Origin: an uncultured Gammaproteobacteria bacterium
GTDB taxonomy: Bacteria > Pseudomonadota > Gammaproteobacteria > GCA-001735895
Length of the DNA stretch: 64,000 bases
Direction of reading: 5' to 3'
Assembly: GCA_947259485.1 (NCBI GenBank)
Contig: CAMYLU010000016.1
Span: forward strand, 62,001-126,000
In this document: positions 7,139 to 15,217 of the stretch, piece by piece
How the letters are laid out: each line of letters opens with the position of its first letter
Numbering within the stretch: the stretch's first letter is position 1
Position numbers and translations under genes: made by a program
Notes under the pieces: generated by a model
The model's database searches: none
The model's input: the letters and a program-made list of their open reading frames with translations, nothing else
Told to the model about the DNA's origin: nothing

Positions 7139-8016
7139 TGTGCCACCTGGTCACCAGGTCGACACCAGCTGTCGCGCAACGGGATAAATTCGTCGAGCAG
7201 CGCCTGGTTGTGATGCTTGGCAGCGCCATTAATCAAAATATCGAGTTTACCCAGCAGGGTCGCCTCGGCGGCACGATAATATTCTGGCTGCAAGTTTGCC
7301 GTATTTAATAATCGATGCAGTGCGTAGATACGAAAACGATCCATGGCCGGATATTGCTGCGAGAGTTGATCGTCGTGCCCCCCGTACTTGGTGATTAGCG
7401 CTTTGTCTATGTAGTGCACTGGGAATTGATGACACAACCGCAGCCACAAATCATAGTCTTCGCAGGCCGGCAATTTTTCGTCAAACATGCCGAGTGATTC
7501 CAGCGCTGATTTACTGATTACCGAGGCCGAGGGTGATATGGCACATAGCGGCAGGCAGCTTTCAAATATCCAGCCACCGCTCTTGCGATGCTTGAGTTTC
7601 GGATTGACGCGAACCCCGCGACGGACCCAGATTTCATCCGAGTGATAAAGCACGAAATCGGGATGCTGTTGCCGGGCCTCACGGATAAGTTCGACTTTTC
7701 GCGGCATCCAGCTATCGTCGGAGTCCAGCAGGGCAATCCATTCGAAGCGGGCTGATGCGATGCCGCGGTTGCGTGCCGCGCTGACACCGTGATTTGGCTG
7801 GCAAAGAACATTAACCCGGGGAAATTGTCGTTTGACCATGTCGCTGCTGCCATCGCTCGAGCCGTCGTCGACGAGGATGATTTCGTCGACCGCCGAAGTC
7901 TGCTCGAAGACCGATTGCAGTGCCCGTTCAAGGGTATGCCTGCGGTTATAGCTGGGAATAACGACGGAGATTTGCATTGCTGCCGGTGGCAGAGCTAGTG
8001 TTCTTTCAAAGAGCAC
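7132..8016 (-). CDS. Family 2 glycosyltransferase
   Basis: GT-A fold glycosyltransferase. The N-terminal half holds VVIPSYNRRHTLERAL, VDDGSSDGS, ARNRGIA and the metal-binding LLDSDD. CEDYDLWLRLC is the usual acceptor-side acidic motif. The donor is presumably a nucleotide sugar, and the acceptor could be a cell-surface glycan. The GTG at 8016 overlaps the DUF1820 stop (TAGTG), which favours coupling and gives 294 aa. An ATG at 7977 (MQISVV) would start right before the first strand and is an alternative. Its place in an operon with a radical SAM protein and a nucleosidase is unusual. Confidence 0.85.
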   Translation of the reverse strand: MLFERTLALPPAAMQISVVIPSYNRRHTLERALQSVFEQTSAVDEIILVDDGSSDGSSDMVKRQFPRVNVLCQPNHGVSAARNRGIASARFEWIALLDSDDSWMPRKVELIREARQQHPDFVLYHSDEIWVRRGVRVNPKLKHRKSGGWIFESCLPLCAISPSASVISKSALESLGMFDEKLPACEDYDLWLRLCHQFPVHYIDKALITKYGGHDDQLSQQYPAMDRFRIYALHRLLNTANLQPEYYRAAEATLLGKLDILINGAAKHHNQALLDEFIPLRDSWCRPGDQVAQC

Positions 8017-8348
8017 TAGGTATTCTGTGGAATGGTCGCTTGCCCCGGGAAACTGGTAACGGTTGAGCCGTCATTGTCGAGGATGCGGTTCTTGCCGCTG
8101 CGATCGACTTCATCTATTCGGATCACCGCGAAATGGGGAATATAGGTATTCTTGACATTACCGAACTCGTGCTTCAGCTTTTCCTCCGCGGGGTCAATCA
8201 GGAGCTTGGAATGCTCACCGAAAATTATTTCCCCGACTTCGATAAAGCCCGCCATCTGTGACTGGCTGACCTGATGTGCATAGAGTTCATAAATCTTGTT
8301 ATTGTTATGAAACTGAATGCGAAAGGTCGATTTTTTTGTTTTGCTCAT
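8016..8348 (-). CDS. DUF1820 family protein
   Basis: A 110-aa protein with the DUF1820 pattern: FRIQFHNNNKIYELYAHQV near the start, a central IEVGEIIFGE, then EEKLKHEFGNV and HFAVIRIDEV. The family is confined to proteobacteria, small, cytoplasmic and of unknown function. It is 9 nt downstream of glutaredoxin and shares one base with the glycosyltransferase gene. Confidence 0.85.
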   Translation of the reverse strand: MSKTKKSTFRIQFHNNNKIYELYAHQVSQSQMAGFIEVGEIIFGEHSKLLIDPAEEKLKHEFGNVKNTYIPHFAVIRIDEVDRSGKNRILDNDGSTVTSFPGQATIPQNT

Positions 8349-8357
8349 AACGACAAA

Positions 8358-8618
8358 CTAGTCCGTCTGCATTAACTCGTCAAGCTCGCCATCCATATGC
8401 ATTTCGGTCAACTCGGAAAAACCGCCGATTGGATGACCATCGATGATAATTTGCGGCACCGTACGCGCACCCCGGGTAACCTCGGCGAATTGTTTCATTG
8501 CTGCATTATCAGTGTCGATACGAACCTCGTCAAAAGCAATCTGCCATTTCTCCAGTAAGGCTTTGACATTAGTGCAGTATTGGCAGTTAGCGGTGCTGTA
8601 AACGGTAACTCGGGACAT
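8358..8618 (-). CDS. grxC: Glutaredoxin (GrxC type)
   Basis: An 86-aa dithiol glutaredoxin. The active site CQYC follows the first strand (RVTVYSTANCQYC). The cis-proline loop TVPQIIIDG and the glutathione-binding GGFSELTEM are intact. It reduces protein and glutathione mixed disulfides using glutathione. I start at the ATG at 8616-8618 (MSRVTVYS), not the longer frame reaching 8675, because the extra 19 residues precede the first strand and match no glutaredoxin. It heads the minus-strand run that ends with the SDR gene. Confidence 0.85.
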   Translation of the reverse strand: MSRVTVYSTANCQYCTNVKALLEKWQIAFDEVRIDTDNAAMKQFAEVTRGARTVPQIIIDGHPIGGFSELTEMHMDGELDELMQTD

Positions 8619-8703
8619 AAGGTTTAATCTGAAAATTGGGTTCGCAATTCTACTACAGAACTGGACTGCTACCATAGTTTCTGTCGCGATTTGATCGGGT
8701 CAG

Positions 8704-11079
8704 TTAAGTGGTGCTTTTGAGCGCAAGTATCGCCTGGTTACGAAGGGTTTTGAGGAGGCCGAGTTGATTGTCGGTGATCTCGATCGATTCGGTGTTTACG
8801 CTATCGATGTAAATCAATGCGATTGGTGCTTCGTTGATGAGGATAGGGAATATCGTGAAGCTGCGTGCCGCGATGTTCTGGTGATACCAGGGAGGAATTC
8901 GGTCGTAAATTTTCTTATCGCTGGTGTTCTCGATACGGATATCGACGTTATTTTTGAGCGCGACTTGAAACACGTCTGACTGATTCTGCAAAGGCAATGA
9001 GAAATGATCGATAAATTTTTCTATGTTTTCGCCATGGCCGAAACGGGCCCGGATGCAATCAGTTTTACTGTCTTTCAGGCACAGAACCACGCGAGAACCG
9101 CTGAACGCGCTATAGATTGTTTCCATGATCATTTGCAAGATCTGGTTGATATTGTATTCACCCGTCATGGTATCGGTAATATCCTGGATTCCGTTGGTGA
9201 GCGTTTTTTCAACCGACCTCGACAGTGGATCAACCTGTTCCACCAGGATTTCGACGCTGTCGGAAATGCCTAAGACATGATTTTGAGTCGAATCCTGTTG
9301 TAATTCTGGTTCCTGGTTACCGGCAGATGAAATTTGCTGATAGTAGAGGCATTTATCGAGATCGAACTGGATCAACCTGGAGTACTGGGCTAGTTCCTTG
9401 TGGCAATTTTCGAGCAAGCCCAACACCTTACTCTCATCGATCTCGAGCACTGCAGAGAATTGGTCACTAAGCTTCTTGATCTCCGGTCCCTGTTGCACTA
9501 ACGGTAATGTCAGGCATGCACCCAGCGCATTACTGAATTGCGAGATTAGTTGCAGTTTGTCTGAGCTACCCAATTCCTTCAAATTGTTGAAGTCGAGCGG
9601 GAGCATGCTATCGATGATCGACTTGGGGAATCCCCAGTCGCGTGCCACTGACATACCCAGACGCGGATAACTGATGCCGAGTACCTGGGAAACTGCCGCC
9701 GCCTCGTTACAGTCCTGCTGCAACATCAGCTTGTCGATGGCCTGTGCTTCTTCGTGCAGGTAAAAGCACACCAGCATCTTGCCGAGCTGTTGTAACAGTG
9801 CGCACAGAAAGGCTTCCTCGTGGTTTGGAATTCCGAGCGTATGTGCCAGCGAATTTGCCAGCAGGCCGCTGAATAATGCCTGCACCGCGTTTTCCTGGAG
9901 CTGTGAGGACTGTAACTTGTTCTGCATATGCTCGAACAGCATCAAACCGGTTGCGATACTGCGTACTGGATTGATTCCCAGCATCACTACCGCGCGCGAT
10001 ATTGTGCTGATTTTGCCGCCGCCACGGTTGTAATGAGCCGAATTAACCAGGCGCAACACTTTATTGGTCAGGGAATAGTCCTTGAGAATGGTGTTCGAAA
10101 CCATCGTCAGGCTTTCAGTATCGCTCGTCGAGACCTGGTTCAGCACACTGAGGGTGTGAGAAAAAACAGGGAAGTCTTTCTTGTGTCGTATTCGTCGTAG
10201 TAAAAACTTAACCGTAGCGTCGCTGCTCTCCTTTGACGACGTTGCATCGTCTAGCGCCAGGTAGTTATTAAACGCCTTTAACATGGCATTGGCATCTGCG
10301 TAGCGTTCATCGGGTTTTTTTTCCAGGGATTTCAGGATCAACGCATCCAGACCTTCGTCGATGCCCGGACAGACCTGGGATGGAGGGACAACTTCGGTAT
10401 TCGCGATGGCGTTGATAACCTGGTATACGTCGTTTCCGACGAAAGCGGGTTTGCCGGTCAATAGCTCGTAGCACACCAGTCCGATAGAAAATACATCGGA
10501 TACCTTTTGGTGTTGCCGGGTTTCAATGTATTCGGGAGCCATATATTGCGGTGTGCCATAAAGCGCGTCGGCGTTTCCACCTGCCGCATCGGTGAGCAGG
10601 GCAAGGCCGAAATCAGCAACTTTTGCCTGTCCTTGCTGGCTGATCAGGATATTGGCAGGCTTGATATCGCAGTGAATGACATCGTTTGCATGAGCCTCTG
10701 CCACCCCGCTCAAGATGTCACGCATAATTCTCATTTTTTGGTCCATGCCCGGGGCTTCGGGAATCAGCTTTTGCAGTGATTCACCGTCGATGTATTCGAG
10801 CACCAGGTAGGGATTTTCATCCTGCATGCCAATATCGAAAATGGTCACGATGTTGGCATGTTGTAGCTTGCTGACGGCACGCGCTTCGCTGAGCAACTGG
10901 TCGATATTGCCGTTTCGCTGTATTTCGGCCCTGAAGTTTACCGATTTGATTGCAACCTCACGTCGCAGATCGGGATCGTCGGCCAGGTAGACAATACCCT
11001 GACTGCCCCGACCGAGAACCCGGCGAATGTTAAAGCGATCTATTTTTTGCGGAAAACTGGCGGCCACGTCAAACTTCAA
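8704..11079 (-). CDS. Serine/threonine protein kinase fused to HDOD and GAF domains
   Basis: A 791-aa cytoplasmic signalling protein with three modules. Residues about 17-270 form a Hanks-type kinase: GRGSQGIVY loop, Lys45 (VAIK), Glu66, catalytic HCDIKPAN with Asp138, DFG at 156-158 and GTPQYMAPE. Residues about 298-500 form an HDOD domain (FPVFSHTLSVLNQVS, LVNSAHYNRGG, AVVMLGI). Residues about 640-790 form a GAF domain (INQILQMIMETIYSAF, IALIYIDS). HDOD domains occur in signalling proteins of proteobacteria, and GAF domains bind small ligands. The kinase's HRD Arg is Cys, so activation-loop control may differ. The start is TTG at 11079, with GTG at 11067 as an alternative. No transmembrane segment is seen. 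Confidence 0.88.
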   Translation of the reverse strand: MKFDVAASFPQKIDRFNIRRVLGRGSQGIVYLADDPDLRREVAIKSVNFRAEIQRNGNIDQLLSEARAVSKLQHANIVTIFDIGMQDENPYLVLEYIDGESLQKLIPEAPGMDQKMRIMRDILSGVAEAHANDVIHCDIKPANILISQQGQAKVADFGLALLTDAAGGNADALYGTPQYMAPEYIETRQHQKVSDVFSIGLVCYELLTGKPAFVGNDVYQVINAIANTEVVPPSQVCPGIDEGLDALILKSLEKKPDERYADANAMLKAFNNYLALDDATSSKESSDATVKFLLRRIRHKKDFPVFSHTLSVLNQVSTSDTESLTMVSNTILKDYSLTNKVLRLVNSAHYNRGGGKISTISRAVVMLGINPVRSIATGLMLFEHMQNKLQSSQLQENAVQALFSGLLANSLAHTLGIPNHEEAFLCALLQQLGKMLVCFYLHEEAQAIDKLMLQQDCNEAAAVSQVLGISYPRLGMSVARDWGFPKSIIDSMLPLDFNNLKELGSSDKLQLISQFSNALGACLTLPLVQQGPEIKKLSDQFSAVLEIDESKVLGLLENCHKELAQYSRLIQFDLDKCLYYQQISSAGNQEPELQQDSTQNHVLGISDSVEILVEQVDPLSRSVEKTLTNGIQDITDTMTGEYNINQILQMIMETIYSAFSGSRVVLCLKDSKTDCIRARFGHGENIEKFIDHFSLPLQNQSDVFQVALKNNVDIRIENTSDKKIYDRIPPWYHQNIAARSFTIFPILINEAPIALIYIDSVNTESIEITDNQLGLLKTLRNQAILALKSTT

Positions 11080-11199
11080 GACTTTGCTGTGTCCCTAAAG
11101 TATAGACGCCCGTCCGAACTCTGCCGCATTCATGCCAGCCCGATACTTGCGTCAGTTTCCCGGGGTAGCGTGGTGTTGGTTTAGTTAGACCTTAGAAAA

Positions 11200-11523
11200 T
11201 CAGGATTCGGGATTGATTGTTTGTACCAGCACCCAGGGTTTGACGACCACGGCCCAGAGCGTGGCATCATCGGTAATCCATTCTTTCGCCTGGTCATCCG
11301 CTACTGGAATAACTTGCAGGGCTTCGGTCCAGGTTTTGACCTGCTCGACATCGTCTTCCTGCAACGCAAATGCCACATCAACCAGGTCGAGTCCGGGGGC
11401 CACCAGCATGACTTTTCCAGCCGCAAAAAAACGCTGTAATTCCTGCCACGGGATCCTGGCGGTTTCACTTACTATCTTGCCGCGCTTGAGTTCGCGGTCC
11501 TGCCGCAGCAATTCCTCGATCAC
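11200..11523 (-). CDS. DUF2288 family protein
   Basis: A 107-aa protein fitting DUF2288: ETARIPWQELQRFFAAGKVMLVAPGLDLVDVAFAL, followed by AKEWITDDATLWAVVVKPWVLVQ. Function unknown. The start overlaps the oxyR stop by 4 nt, so it is probably translated from the oxyR message. A link to oxidative stress is only positional. Confidence 0.8.
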   Translation of the reverse strand: MIEELLRQDRELKRGKIVSETARIPWQELQRFFAAGKVMLVAPGLDLVDVAFALQEDDVEQVKTWTEALQVIPVADDQAKEWITDDATLWAVVVKPWVLVQTINPES

Positions 11524-12449
11524 GCGACCGACTGGGTGATTTCGACGCCATCCAGTGGACTGCTCTGTATGGTGTCGCGTATCGTGTAAATTGCCTCTTT
11601 TCGCGGGTAGTGCTTGCGCCAGGCGATGGCCACGGTGCGAGCGGGGGAGGGCCTGGCAAAAGGTTTGATGTCGATCAACGATTCACTTTTCTGGCTATTG
11701 GGGATACTGCTGCGCGGCAATACAGTAATACCAGTGCCGGCCGCGACCATGTGGCGCATGGTTTCCAGGGAACCACCCTCGAGCGTACGAGTTAGTTCAC
11801 TATCCCCCGACATGCAGTCGGGACAGGCCTTGATTACCTGGTCGCGAAAGCAATGGCCCGCGCCGAGAAGCATTAAATCCTGTGATGCTAAATCCCCGGG
11901 TTGAATCTGGTCGCGATTTTTCCATTCATGATTTCGTGGCAACGCGACAATAAAGGGTTCCTCGTAAAGTGGCGCCGTCTCGATACTAGGTTCGTCGAAT
12001 GGGTAGGAAATGATAATCGCATCCAGCGATCCCTGCTTGAGTGACTGAAACAGGTTGGCGGTGAAATTTTCTTCGATAATCAGCTTCAGGTTGGGCGCGG
12101 TTTTTCGCAGCTTGGGGATAAGACTGGGTAACAGGTATGGTCCGATCGTGTAGATCACGCCCAGCCTGAACTGTCCCGATAAAGGGTCCTTTCCCTGCTG
12201 CGCGATTTCCATCAGAATCTGCGCTTCCTGTAAAACGATATAGGCCTGGTTGATTACCTGCTGGCCAATTTCAGTGATGCGGATTTCGTTCTTTGAGCTG
12301 CGCTCGAAAAGGCGCACATCGAGTTCTTCCTCGAGTTTCTTTATCGCGATACTTAGGGTAGGCTGACTCACGAAACAGGCCTGAGCGGCTTTCCCGAAAT
12401 GGTTTTTCTGGGATACAGCGACGATATATCGAAGTTCGGTTAGCGTCAT
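11520..12449 (-). CDS. oxyR: OxyR, hydrogen-peroxide-sensing LysR-type regulator
   Basis: LysR-family regulator of 309 aa. It has an N-terminal winged helix (LTELRYIVAVSQKNHFGKAAQACFVSQPTLS is the typical helix-turn-helix region) and a periplasmic-binding-like sensor domain. The peroxide-sensing pair is present: Cys200 in GAGHCFRDQ and Cys209 in KACPDC, matching Cys199/Cys208 of E. coli OxyR. GSLETMRHMVAAGTGITVLP is also diagnostic. Oxidised OxyR activates catalase and peroxidase genes. It starts divergently from the TerB-like gene, and a loose OxyR-like tetranucleotide series sits in the shared gap (12451-12491). Confidence 0.9.
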   Translation of the reverse strand: MTLTELRYIVAVSQKNHFGKAAQACFVSQPTLSIAIKKLEEELDVRLFERSSKNEIRITEIGQQVINQAYIVLQEAQILMEIAQQGKDPLSGQFRLGVIYTIGPYLLPSLIPKLRKTAPNLKLIIEENFTANLFQSLKQGSLDAIIISYPFDEPSIETAPLYEEPFIVALPRNHEWKNRDQIQPGDLASQDLMLLGAGHCFRDQVIKACPDCMSGDSELTRTLEGGSLETMRHMVAAGTGITVLPRSSIPNSQKSESLIDIKPFARPSPARTVAIAWRKHYPRKEAIYTIRDTIQSSPLDGVEITQSVA

Positions 12450-12520
12450 AATAGTTAAAATTTATTAATCAATGCGATAGATTTTGCATAAACCCATCGC
12501 CTTTGCAATCAATTATTGCT

Positions 12521-12976
12521 ATGAGAAAAATCCTGCTCAAAATCCTGACCATAGAAACTATCGAGGCCAGCCCGGCAGATATCGAGCATGCGTTGCGGGT
12601 CGCCACCGCCGTGTTGCTGATCGAAGTTGCGCGTGCTGATTTCATTGTTGATCCGTCTGAAAAACTCAGGCTCAGGGAGCTACTGGAGCAGCAGTTTAAC
12701 CTGCCCGCGCAGGAACTTGATGCCTTGCTGGAGGAAGCGGAGGCGGATGCCGACCGTATGGTTTCGATACAGCACGTTACCCGGTTGCTTAATGAGCACT
12801 ACGATCACGCCATGAAACGGCGGGTTGTCGAAATGATGTGGCAGCTGGTCTACGCAGATGGCGAAAAAGATCGTTATGAAGAACACTTGATACGGCAGGT
12901 CGCGGAATTGCTCTACGTTTCACACAGCGAGTTTATTCAGGCACGGCACAAGGCCGAAGCGGAAAACAGTAGTTAA
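12521..12976 (+). CDS. TerB-like protein
   Basis: A helical protein of about 151 aa with the tellurite-resistance TerB/DjlA N-domain pattern. Two acidic metal-binding-like repeats are visible: EVARADFIVDPSE near the front and LVYADGEKDRYEE near the end, separated by helices. Function is not known, although the fold is linked to membrane-associated stress proteins. I prefer the ATG at 12521; a longer frame from TTG at 12503 adds six residues. It overlaps the convergent yggT stop by 4 nt. Confidence 0.75.
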   Translation: MRKILLKILTIETIEASPADIEHALRVATAVLLIEVARADFIVDPSEKLRLRELLEQQFNLPAQELDALLEEAEADADRMVSIQHVTRLLNEHYDHAMKRRVVEMMWQLVYADGEKDRYEEHLIRQVAELLYVSHSEFIQARHKAEAENSS

Positions 12977-13578
12977 AAATTGCCGAGATAAATGATTGGC
13001 GGCACGATCAGCATTTTTGCCACCACTATCAGCAGGGCAGCAAACAGGGGCGACAGGTCGAGCCCGCCCATCGGCGGAATGAATTTACGGATCGGTTTGA
13101 GTACCGGCTCTGCAAGCTTATTAACGAGGCCTATTACCGGGTTGTAATGCCCCGGATTAATCCAGCTCAAAATGACCTGGATAATCACCGCGATCAGGAA
13201 AACCGTGAGTATCAGGGCGATCAAATCAGCAACGCTGAACAGCAGCAAGCCCGCATAGCTGACCCCGCCAATCGGCGCCATTTCGCCACCGATATGCACT
13301 GCAGGGATCGATAGTGCACGCATCAATAAAAACTTGCCATATATCAATACCACGCAAAACACGAGTGACGCGGAATCCTGTCCGCCAACGCTCGGGATGA
13401 TGCGACGTAATATGCGCAACGGTGGGGTTGTCAATTTGACAATAAACTGGGAAACCGGGTTATAAAAATCAGCACGTAACATCTGTAACATGAAACGCAA
13501 TAGCACCAGCAAAATGTATAAATCGAATAAGATGTTAATGATAAGCATTAACGGTGATGTCAAATAACCCGAACCCAT
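12973..13578 (-). CDS. yggT: YggT family membrane protein
   Basis: Inner-membrane protein of 201 aa made of two YGGT repeats. Each is a hydrophobic hairpin followed by an amphipathic stretch: PVSQFIVKLTTPPLRILRRIIP in the first and PVIGLVNKLAEPVLKPIRKFIP in the second. Homologues are found beside proC and yggS in many gammaproteobacteria, as here. Roles in osmotic shock tolerance and cell division have been proposed for relatives. Confidence 0.9.
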   Translation of the reverse strand: MGSGYLTSPLMLIINILFDLYILLVLLRFMLQMLRADFYNPVSQFIVKLTTPPLRILRRIIPSVGGQDSASLVFCVVLIYGKFLLMRALSIPAVHIGGEMAPIGGVSYAGLLLFSVADLIALILTVFLIAVIIQVILSWINPGHYNPVIGLVNKLAEPVLKPIRKFIPPMGGLDLSPLFAALLIVVAKMLIVPPIIYLGNF

Positions 13579-13589
13579 ATCGCTGTTAC

Positions 13590-14408
13590 CTAGTCTTTGG
13601 TTAGTTCTTGAGCCAATTCCAGCGAACGCCGATGTGCCGCCGCGGTGGCCTCGTTAACCAGCTGGCCGAGCTGGTTTTGCTGGAAGGAAAGAATGGCCTG
13701 TTCGGTGGTGCCTTTCCTGGAAGTCACCTGGGCGCGTAATTTGACCACGTCTTCGTCTAGCGCCATGCTCGCCGCACCCAGTGCGGTCTGGCGCGCCAGG
13801 GTCGCCGCGGTCTCCCTGGGCAGTCCAAGCTCGACTCCGGCCGCTTCCAGTAGCTCGATAAAATAAAAAAAGTAGGCCGGCCCGCTGCCTGAAATTGCGG
13901 TTACTGCGTCCAGGTCCGATTCCTTATCTACCCAGATACTGATACCGACTGCCTGCATAACAAGCGCGGCAGATTCCATCTGGGCCGCGCTGACCTGTGC
14001 ATTGGCAAACAACCCGGTAGCGCCAAGCTGCAGTAATGCAGGGGTATTCGGCATACAACGTACGATCGTCCTGCCGCCCCCGAGCCACGCATCTATCGCG
14101 CTTGCAGGTACGCCCGCAGCGATGCTGACAAACAGCTGTTGTGGGTTTGGCGGCAATGTCGAAAGTGCTTCGCAGACCACGCGCATTACCTGTGGCTTGA
14201 CCGCCAGCAGCACGATCTCGGCGGCACCCGCGCAGGCAAGGTTATCCTGGGAGATGTTGATCTGGAAACGCTGCTGTAAATGCTGCAATTGGTCGAGGTT
14301 GATATCACAGGCGGTAATCTGCGTTGCTTGGTAACGGTTCGTGATCAACCCGCCGATTAGACTGGTTGCCATATTGCCAGCACCGATAAAGCAAATTGCC
14401 TGTTTCAA
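13590..14408 (-). CDS. proC: Pyrroline-5-carboxylate reductase
   Basis: Last step of proline synthesis: NAD(P)H-dependent reduction of 1-pyrroline-5-carboxylate. The 272-aa product has the N-terminal dinucleotide site FIGAGNMATSLIGG, VLLAVKPQV, the helix RCMPNTPAL and the diagnostic AISGSGPAYFF and TSRKGTTEQAI. Length is normal. It overlaps the end of yggS by 4 nt, and yggT follows 11 nt downstream, giving the conserved yggS-proC-yggT operon. Confidence 0.95.
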   Translation of the reverse strand: MKQAICFIGAGNMATSLIGGLITNRYQATQITACDINLDQLQHLQQRFQINISQDNLACAGAAEIVLLAVKPQVMRVVCEALSTLPPNPQQLFVSIAAGVPASAIDAWLGGGRTIVRCMPNTPALLQLGATGLFANAQVSAAQMESAALVMQAVGISIWVDKESDLDAVTAISGSGPAYFFYFIELLEAAGVELGLPRETAATLARQTALGAASMALDEDVVKLRAQVTSRKGTTEQAILSFQQNQLGQLVNEATAAAHRRSLELAQELTKD

Positions 14409-15088
14409 ACTCTCTCTCCAAAAATCGCGGTGCCTATGCGCACCAGCGTTGAGCCTTCTGCAATCGCGGCTTCCATGTCCTGCGTCATTCCCATCGACAA
14501 GGTATCACAGTCGATTCCCTGTTGCCGCAATGACTCAAGTGCCTCGGCTAATTTTGCAAAGGCTGAGCGCTGCAGGTCGAACGATTCCTGTGGGGCCGGA
14601 ATCGTCATTAGTCCCCGCAGTCGAATTCCGGGTAGCTGGTGAATTGCGTCCGCGAGTTCGGGCAACTCGGCCAGTTCGATCCCGGCCTTGCTGGATTCAT
14701 GATCGATATTGACTTGTATACACACGTTTAGTGGGCCCAGTTCCGCAGGACGTTGTTCGCTTAGACGCCTGGCAATTTTGGCTCGATCGATACAATGTGC
14801 CCAATCGAAGGCTTCGGCTATATTGCGAGTCTTGTTAGATTGAATAGCGCCGATGAAATGCCAGCTAATGTCCAGATCCTTGAGTTCCTCCATTTTCTGC
14901 AACGCTTCCTGCAGGTAATTTTCTCCGAAATCTCGTTGCCCGAGTTCCCATGCCTGGCGAATATCACTGGCGGGTTTTTTCTTGCTTACCGCGAGTAGCA
15001 AAATGGAATCTGGCTCGCGTTTACAGGCAGACGCAGCCTCTACTATCTGCTCGTGCACACGATTTAGATTTTTTCTCATGTTATTCAT
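14405..15088 (-). CDS. yggS: YggS-type PLP homeostasis protein
   Basis: A 227-aa single-domain TIM-barrel protein that binds pyridoxal 5'-phosphate and buffers its cellular level. The PLP lysine is Lys36 in LLAVSKKKPA. Other landmarks are RDFGENYLQEA, WHFIGAIQSNKTRN, VNIDHESSKAGI, GLMTIPAP and LSMGMTQDMEAAI with GSTLVRIGTAIFG at the end. It is first in the yggS-proC-yggT operon and diverges from pilT. Confidence 0.95.
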   Translation of the reverse strand: MNNMRKNLNRVHEQIVEAASACKREPDSILLLAVSKKKPASDIRQAWELGQRDFGENYLQEALQKMEELKDLDISWHFIGAIQSNKTRNIAEAFDWAHCIDRAKIARRLSEQRPAELGPLNVCIQVNIDHESSKAGIELAELPELADAIHQLPGIRLRGLMTIPAPQESFDLQRSAFAKLAEALESLRQQGIDCDTLSMGMTQDMEAAIAEGSTLVRIGTAIFGERV

Positions 15089-15185
15089 ATGTTTTGCTAT
15101 AGTTATCTGTTAACACAAAGCTGCAGCGAGCGCGCTGATTATAACCGTTTGCCTGTAGGCTAAAAACAAAACCTGTCATGAATTC

Positions 15186-15191
15186 TATAAT
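15186..15191 (+). promoter_or_regulatory. Possible -10 box of pilT
   Basis: TATAAT lies 26 nt upstream of the pilT ATG, in the 129-nt gap that pilT shares with divergent yggS. No good -35 hexamer is present at 16-18 nt, so an activator may be needed or the match may be chance. Confidence 0.35.
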
Positions 15192-15217
15192 ACCTGTAAA
15201 GCGATAAAGGAAACCCC

